From Gemmatimonadota bacterium (GTDB lineage Bacteria > Gemmatimonadota > Gemmatimonadetes > Longimicrobiales > Longimicrobiaceae), in assembly GCA_028287185.1 (NCBI GenBank), contig JAQBQD010000024.1, positions 1-32,391 on the forward strand: a stretch of 32,391 nucleotides of DNA. The letters are read 5' to 3'. The position numbers were made by a program, and so were the translations under genes. Shown piece by piece: positions 27,708-32,391 of the stretch (positions are counted from its first letter, which is position 1; each line of letters begins with the position of its first letter). The notes below the pieces were generated by a model that saw only the letters and a list, made by a program, of their open reading frames with translations, did not search any database and was not told the origin of the DNA.

Positions 27708-28196
27708 TCGGTCGGCGGTGCCGGCGGCGGACGGAGGCGGAGTGGACGTCAGGGACTTCGATACGGAGACGGTCGTGCCGGGACGCGCGGCGGACGGGCC
27801 AGATGCGTGCCATCCGGGCTCGATCGATGCGAGGCGGCGGGCGCGGCCAACCATCCGCGAGCCTCGCCTGTCTCTCACGTCATCACCCGCACCGGGAAGC
27901 GCGCCGGCGATGCGCGGCGCTCGGGCTTCCCCGTCGCATCGACGCGCGGGCGAGACGGTTCGCGCATCGGGAGGGACGCGATCTGCATCCGTCGCCGATG
28001 TGCTCACCCGCCCATCCCCGGCAGGCGCGAGGCGGAGCTCCGCGCGGGCCTCGTCCGCACGCGGCGGCGGATAAGGAGAGCAGGGTTGCGATCCCGCGGC
28101 GGCGTGATACTATCGAACGGCCGCTCGAATCGATCGAGTCGAGTCGAATCGGATCGAGCCCCAAGCTCCACCTGGCTCCAGGAGTCGTCACCCGGA
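27708..28196. other. Divergent intergenic region, uvrA2 / DUF305
   Basis: About 490 bases between divergent starts, so it should hold promoters for both. Frames here have no recognisable domain. A low-complexity block rich in tcga (28125-28158: repeated tcgaatcg/tcgagtcg) lies downstream of a candidate promoter described separately. Confidence 0.5.
28086..28113 (+). promoter_or_regulatory. Candidate sigma-70-type promoter for the DUF305 gene
   Basis: TTGCGA (28086-28091), a 16-base spacer and TACTAT (28108-28113), giving a predicted start about 28120 and an untranslated leader of ~75 bases that includes the tcga-rich block and an AGGAG at 28180-28184, 12 bases before the ATG. Found by eye; spacing is slightly short. 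Confidence 0.4.
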
Positions 28197-28892
28197 ATGC
28201 CGTCGCCACGCACCCCATCTGTCGTCACCGCCCTCGCGGCCGTCCTCGCCCTCGCCTCCGCCGGCGCCGGGCGGGCCGCGGCGCAGGGTTCCACGCCGTC
28301 GTCCATGCCCGGGCTGGGCGTCCAGGGCGACGCGGCGGCCGCGATTCGCGCTCGCGCCGACAGCGCGCGCTACCCGTACACCGCGGCGGACGTGCACTTC
28401 ATGTCGGCCATGATCGGGCACCACGCGCAGGCCATCGTCATGGCCCGCTGGGCGCCCACGCACGGGGCCAGCCCCTCCGTCGAGACCCTGGCGGCGCGCA
28501 TCATCAACGCGCAGCAGGACGAGATCGCCACCATGCGGCAGTGGCTGCGCGACCGCGGCCAGCCCGTGCCCGAGGCGCGCCCGGGCCCCATGACGATGGT
28601 GATGGACGGGATGGAGCACGACATGCTGATGCCCGGCATGCTCACCGAGCCCCAGATGGCGCGCCTGGACGCCGCCCGCGGCTCGGAGTTCGACCGCCTG
28701 TTCCTGACCTTCATGATGCAGCACCACCGCGGCGCCGTGTCGATGGTGAAGGAGCTGTTCGACACCTACGGCGCGGCCCAGGACGAGACCGTGTTCAAGT
28801 TCGCCTCGGACGTGAACGTGGACCAGACCACCGAGATCGCCCGGATGCAGAGGATGCTCGCCGCGCTCGTCTTCGGGACCGACGAGCCGTGA
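28197..28892 (+). CDS. Exported DUF305 (ferritin-like) protein
   Basis: A 231-residue protein with an N-terminal signal peptide (residues 1-30, hydrophobic core VVTALAAVLALASAGAG, cleavage near AAAQ). It carries two DUF305 half-repeats: DVHFMSAMIGHHAQAIVMAR with H75-H76, and FMMQHHRGAVSMVKEL with H176-H177. DUF305 proteins are four-helix, ferritin-like, periplasmic, and their His/Met-rich faces suggest metal binding, often copper; the segment MTMVMDGMEHDMLMPGM here is very Met-rich, which fits copper. The function is not established. It is followed 71 bases later by the LVIVD-repeat gene, likely on the same transcript. Confidence 0.9.
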   Translation: MPSPRTPSVVTALAAVLALASAGAGRAAAQGSTPSSMPGLGVQGDAAAAIRARADSARYPYTAADVHFMSAMIGHHAQAIVMARWAPTHGASPSVETLAARIINAQQDEIATMRQWLRDRGQPVPEARPGPMTMVMDGMEHDMLMPGMLTEPQMARLDAARGSEFDRLFLTFMMQHHRGAVSMVKELFDTYGAAQDETVFKFASDVNVDQTTEIARMQRMLAALVFGTDEP

Positions 28893-28963
28893 TGGACCGT
28901 CCGTCGAGAAAGCCGTCGTGCCGTAGTGCGCCTTTCCCACCCAGCCCCGACTCAGGACCAGCC

Positions 28964-30979
28964 ATGAACCCGTTGTCCGTCCGAAGCACGTCCCCGTCCC
29001 GCCGCCTGCGCGCGCTGGCGGCCGCCGTCCTCGCGGCCGCCGCGCTCTCCGCGCCGGCGCTTGCGCAGAGCAACGCCGTCTCGCCCGCCGCCAACCTGTC
29101 CCCCGGCGCGCCCAGCCCCGATCCGCGCGTGGGCCTGCGCGCGGGGCTGATGGACGCGGGCGAGGCCGTGTGGAACCTGCGCGTGGTGTCCAAGACGCCG
29201 CCCACCGAGAGCTTCCTGGGCAAGACCAACTCGGACCTGGCCTTCACGGGCCGGTACGCCATCCAGGGCAACTACAACGGCTGGCAGATCTGGGACATCT
29301 CCAACCCCAGCCACCCGGTGATGAAGACGGCGTACGTCTGCCCCGCATCGCAGAGCGACGTGTCCGTCTACCGCAACCTCCTCTTCGTCTCGGGCGAGGG
29401 CCTGACGGGGCGCCTGGACTGCGGCACCCAGGGCGTGCGCGACACGGTGAGCACGGAGCGCTTGCGCGGCCTGCGCATCTTCGACATCACCGACATCGAG
29501 CACCCGCGCAACGTCGGCAACGTGCAGACCTGTCGCGGCTCGCACACGCACACGGTGCTGGCGGATCCCAGGGATCCCGAGAACGTCTACGTCTACATCT
29601 CGGGCTCGTCCAGCGTGCGCTCCGAGCACGAGCTGCCGGGCTGCGTGCGCGCGGCGCCGTCGGCGGACCCGAACTCGGCGCTCTTCCGCATCGAGGTGAT
29701 CAAGGTGCCCGTGGCGCACCCCGAGCAGGCGGCCATCGTCAGCTCGCCGCGCATCTTCAACGACCTGGTGGCTCCCGCCAAGCACGGCGACGCGCCCGAG
29801 GACGTGGTCGCCGCCGCGCGCCGGCTGGAGGAGGCCCGCGCCCGCGGCGCCTTCATCGGCACGACGTCGGGCCGCGAGCGGGTGATCGAGGGGCGCTACA
29901 TCAACCCCATGCTGGACAGCATCGTGAAGGCCCGCAGCGGTACCGGCCCCGCCACGGCGGCGGACAGCGCGGCCCTGCGCGCGGCGCTTCCCGGCATCCT
30001 GGCGGCGATGTTCCCGCCCGAGGCCGTGCGCCCGGGACCGCGCCCCGGCCCCACGCAGTGCCATGACATCACCGTCTACCCGGCCGTGGGCCTGGCCGGC
30101 GGCGCCTGCGAGGGCTACGGCCTGCTGCTGGACATCCGCGACCCGGCGCACCCGGTGCGGCTGACGGCGGTGGCGGACTCCAACTTCTCGTACTGGCACT
30201 CGGCGACCTTCAACAACGACGGCACCAAGGTGCTGTTCAGCGACGAGTGGGGCGGCGGCGGCCAGGCCAAGTGCCGCGCCACGGACCGCCGCGAGTGGGG
30301 CTCCGACGCGATCTTCACCATCGCCGACCGCCAGCTCCAGTTCCGCAGCTACTACAAGCTGCCGGCGGCGCAGACCGCGCAGGAGAACTGCGTGGCCCAC
30401 AACGGCTCGCTGATCCCCATCCCCGGACGCGACGTGATGGTGCAGTCGTGGTACCAGGGCGGCATCTCCATCTTCGACTGGACGGACGCCTCGCACCCGC
30501 GCGAGATCGGCTTCTTCGACCGCGGCCCGGTGGACTCCACCCGCATCGCCACGGGCGGCACCTGGTCGGCGTACTGGTACAACGGGGTGATCGTCAGCTC
30601 CGAGATGGCGCGCGGCCTGGACGTCTTCGAGCTGGCGCCCAGCGCCTTCGTCACGCAGAACGAGATCGACGCGGCGAAGACGGTGCACCTCGACTACCTC
30701 AATGCGCAGGGGCAGCCGAAGTTCGTCTGGCCGGCGAGCTTTGCCGTTGCGCGTGCGTACGCCGACCAGCTCGAGCGGTCGAACGGGTTGGCGTCGGGAC
30801 GACTGGCGGCCGTGCGCGGCGCGCTGTCGAGCGCCGAGAGCCTGTCCGGTTCGCAGCGGCGCGACGCGCTGGCGACGCTGGCATCGCAACTCGATGCCGA
30901 CGCGAGCGGCGCCGGCGACGGCGCGAAGGTGCGGATGCTGGCGGGCGCGGTGCGGGAGCTGGCAGGGCAGAGCCGCTGA
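28964..30979 (+). CDS. Exported LVIVD-repeat (beta-propeller) protein
   Basis: A 671-residue protein with a signal peptide (RRLRALAAAVLAAAALSAPA, cleavage near ALAQ, about residue 35). LVIVD-type blades recur: GWQIWDISNPSHPVMKTAY, LRIFDITDIEHPRNVG, LLLDIRDPAHPVRLTA, GISIFDWTDASHPREIGFF. Each has a Dxxx-P-HP turn. These repeats form a seven-bladed propeller in extracytoplasmic proteins of unknown role. Several Cys residues (YVCPASQ, RLDCGTQG, QTCRGSH, PGCVRAA, TQCHDI, GGACEGY, AKCRAT, ENCVAHN) suggest disulfides. The C-terminal ~90 residues are Ala-rich and helical. The pairing with a DUF305 gene suggests a joint periplasmic function. Confidence 0.88.
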   Translation: MNPLSVRSTSPSRRLRALAAAVLAAAALSAPALAQSNAVSPAANLSPGAPSPDPRVGLRAGLMDAGEAVWNLRVVSKTPPTESFLGKTNSDLAFTGRYAIQGNYNGWQIWDISNPSHPVMKTAYVCPASQSDVSVYRNLLFVSGEGLTGRLDCGTQGVRDTVSTERLRGLRIFDITDIEHPRNVGNVQTCRGSHTHTVLADPRDPENVYVYISGSSSVRSEHELPGCVRAAPSADPNSALFRIEVIKVPVAHPEQAAIVSSPRIFNDLVAPAKHGDAPEDVVAAARRLEEARARGAFIGTTSGRERVIEGRYINPMLDSIVKARSGTGPATAADSAALRAALPGILAAMFPPEAVRPGPRPGPTQCHDITVYPAVGLAGGACEGYGLLLDIRDPAHPVRLTAVADSNFSYWHSATFNNDGTKVLFSDEWGGGGQAKCRATDRREWGSDAIFTIADRQLQFRSYYKLPAAQTAQENCVAHNGSLIPIPGRDVMVQSWYQGGISIFDWTDASHPREIGFFDRGPVDSTRIATGGTWSAYWYNGVIVSSEMARGLDVFELAPSAFVTQNEIDAAKTVHLDYLNAQGQPKFVWPASFAVARAYADQLERSNGLASGRLAAVRGALSSAESLSGSQRRDALATLASQLDADASGAGDGAKVRMLAGAVRELAGQSR

Positions 30980-30989
30980 CGGGGTTACT

Positions 30990-31272
30990 GCGGTACACGG
31001 GTACTTCAGTACCAGGTACCCGGACTGGCATATCGGCCACACGAATTCAGGGCCGCTGCTGGAAGAATCGTTGAGCGGCACCTGAGTACTTCAAGGCATG
31101 CGAAGACGGCCATTGGAGCACGCGAAAGAGACGTGTGCTTCAGTGGCCGTCCTGGCACGGACGCGTGCCATGCGAGCGTAGTTCAGCACCAGCCGCCGCA
31201 GATCGGCATCGGGGAATTGGCGGCGCCGGAATACAGGTCCGGGTACCTGGTACCGAGGTACCCGTGTACCGC
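30990..31272. repeat. Nested inverted-repeat element (MITE-like, ~283 bp)
   Basis: Outer arms of 36 bases (30990-31025 and 31237-31272) are inverted repeats with only two mismatches and contain several GGTACC-type sub-palindromes; weaker mirror similarity continues ~25 bases inward. The interior holds a second inverted repeat (31105-31122 with 31132-31151, stem ~17 bp with two mismatches and a small bulge) and a third, TGGCACG (31153-31159) with CGTGCCA (31164-31170). No gene fits inside. It begins 11 bases after the LVIVD stop and ends 12 bases before the convergent permease stop, so it could act as a terminator, or be a non-autonomous mobile element. Confidence 0.75.
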
Positions 31273-31283
31273 CGTTCTCTCGC

Positions 31284-32391
31284 CTACCGCAGCGCCTGAA
31301 TGACGGGCATCCGCGACGCCCGCCGCGCCGGGAAGAATCCGCCCACGAGCCCCATCACGACCGCGAACACGATTCCCGACAGCAGCAGCAGCGGCGTGAC
31401 GCGGAAGGCGAAGGCGATCTCGCTGAAGCTCGCCCAGTTGGTGGTGCTCGTGATGACGCCGTTGATCGGCAGCGCCAACAGGCAACCGATCACGCCGCCG
31501 GCCAGGGCGATGAGCGCCGACTCGGCGAGGAAACTCGCCAGCACGCTGCGCGGATGGAAGCCGAGCGTCAGCAGCACGGCGATCTCCGGTGTCCGCGAGC
31601 TCACGGCGGCATACATGGTGTTCACCGCTCCGAACACGGCACCCACCGCCATGATGCCCGTGATCATGATCGCCAGGAAGCGCAGGATGTTGCCGAGCAG
31701 CTCCGACTGGCTGGCATAGAACTCCGACTCGCGGTGCGCATCGACCTGGATGCGCTGGTCGGCGAGGAAGGCGCGCTTCGCCTCGGCGAATCCCCCTGGA
31801 TCCTTGAGGCGAAAGATCACCGCCTGGAAGCCCTGCCCGCGAAAGACGCTCTGGAACTGCTCGTTCTCCCCCCAGATCTCCGACTCGAAGCTCGATCCGC
31901 CGGCGGCGAAGCGGCACACCACCTTCCAGTCGCGATTGGAGAAGCGCAGCACGTCACCGACCTTCACGTGCTCGAACCGTCCGGCGAGCTTGGAGCCGAC
32001 ACAGATCTCGCTCTGCCCCGACGCGAAGCGGCGCCCCTCGAGAATGGTGATGTTGCGACGCACCTCGAACGCCTTGTCCGACACGCCGCGCGCCACGACA
32101 TTGGCGACGTCGAACTCGCCGCCGCCGGCTCGGCGGATGTTCATCACGATGTACGTCTCCGGGCTGATGAGGGGCCGGCCGTCCGCGGCGGTAGCGATGT
32201 GCGGCGAGGCGCTGATGATGCTCACGGCGTCGCGCGGGATGCCGCTCGACAGCTCGCTGTCGGCGCCGCGGCGCAGCAGCAACACGTTGTCGGCGGACCC
32301 GGTGGTGACGAGCGCGGCCACGAAGCCATTCGCCAGAGCCAGCATCGCGACGAACACGGCGACCTCCAGCCCGATGCCGAGCGCCGTGAGC
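31284..32391 (-). CDS. FtsX/MacB-type ABC transporter permease (partial)
   Basis: About 369 codons of the C-terminal part of an FtsX-like permease; the 5' end lies outside the window. Reading begins LTALGIGLEVAVFVAMLALA (first membrane helix), then a ~200-residue periplasmic MacB-like domain with two Cys (ICVGSKLAGRF, VVCRFAAGG). The last third is the FtsX domain: FLAIMITGIMAVGAVFGAVN, then SRTPEIAVLLTLGFHPRSVL with the conserved E-I-A-x-L-x-x-L-G turn, two more helices, and FFPARRASRMPVIQALR at the C-terminus. Such permeases pair with a LolD/MacB-type ATPase and export lipids, peptides or antibiotics or extract lipoproteins; the partner gene is probably upstream on the minus strand. Confidence 0.9.
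   Translation of the reverse strand, partial: LTALGIGLEVAVFVAMLALANGFVAALVTTGSADNVLLLRRGADSELSSGIPRDAVSIISASPHIATAADGRPLISPETYIVMNIRRAGGGEFDVANVVARGVSDKAFEVRRNITILEGRRFASGQSEICVGSKLAGRFEHVKVGDVLRFSNRDWKVVCRFAAGGSSFESEIWGENEQFQSVFRGQGFQAVIFRLKDPGGFAEAKRAFLADQRIQVDAHRESEFYASQSELLGNILRFLAIMITGIMAVGAVFGAVNTMYAAVSSRTPEIAVLLTLGFHPRSVLASFLAESALIALAGGVIGCLLALPINGVITSTTNWASFSEIAFAFRVTPLLLLSGIVFAVVMGLVGGFFPARRASRMPVIQALR

Overview
The window is very GC-rich DNA with dense, mostly plus-strand genes. The gene families point to a soil-type bacterium, most likely Gemmatimonadota close to Longimicrobium. The pointers are a short lanthipeptide precursor with an LxxDDLxVESF-type leader, a DUF305/LVIVD gene pair, an FtsX-type permease and a UvrA2. 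The lineage is an inference from gene style; there is no rRNA or other marker here.

Region 1 (1-11550) is the downstream part of a type 2 BREX (Pgl) phage-defence operon: pglX - pglY - pglZ - brxD - brxHI. From pglY onward every gene overlaps the next by 4 bases (ATGA, ATGA, GTGA), so they look translationally coupled. PglY, BrxD and BrxHI carry intact ATPase motifs and PglZ an intact phosphatase-fold core. pglX is broken: only its last ~510 codons are present, and they start exactly where the end of an IS630-like element (its transposase start codon is at base 48, minus strand) meets a TA dinucleotide. The system therefore appears to have lost its methyltransferase/specificity subunit by insertion, unless the 5' half lies beyond the IS and excision restores it.

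Region 2 (11551-14600) is a mosaic of gene tails. Two diverged ~560-bp direct repeats each carry the 3' end of queG (epoxyqueuosine reductase) behind the same non-queG leader. Between them sits an intact small gene for an 8-cysteine lanthipeptide-like precursor, with its own strong hairpin and no modification enzymes nearby. 5'-truncated remnants of an M20 peptidase and an SDR oxidoreductase follow.

Region 3 (14600-20350) holds accessory metabolic genes: a metal-binding cupin, an aldo/keto reductase, a frameshifted RibD-like reductase, a small membrane protein, a GNAT acetyltransferase and, on the minus strand, a Vgb-like beta-propeller protein.

Region 4 (20350-22575) is a gene graveyard: a third degenerate copy of the repeat leader, a cyclic beta-glucan-synthase-like remnant, a possible Cas6-like tail and a frameshifted pectinesterase.

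Region 5 (22576-27707) is a convergent pair of DNA-maintenance genes, a family B DNA polymerase with exonuclease domain and a UvrA2, separated by a 19-bp-stem bidirectional terminator. Region 6 (28197-30979) is an exported DUF305 protein followed by an exported LVIVD-repeat protein. Region 7 is a ~280-bp element of nested inverted repeats next to the 3' end of an FtsX/MacB-type permease that runs off the window.
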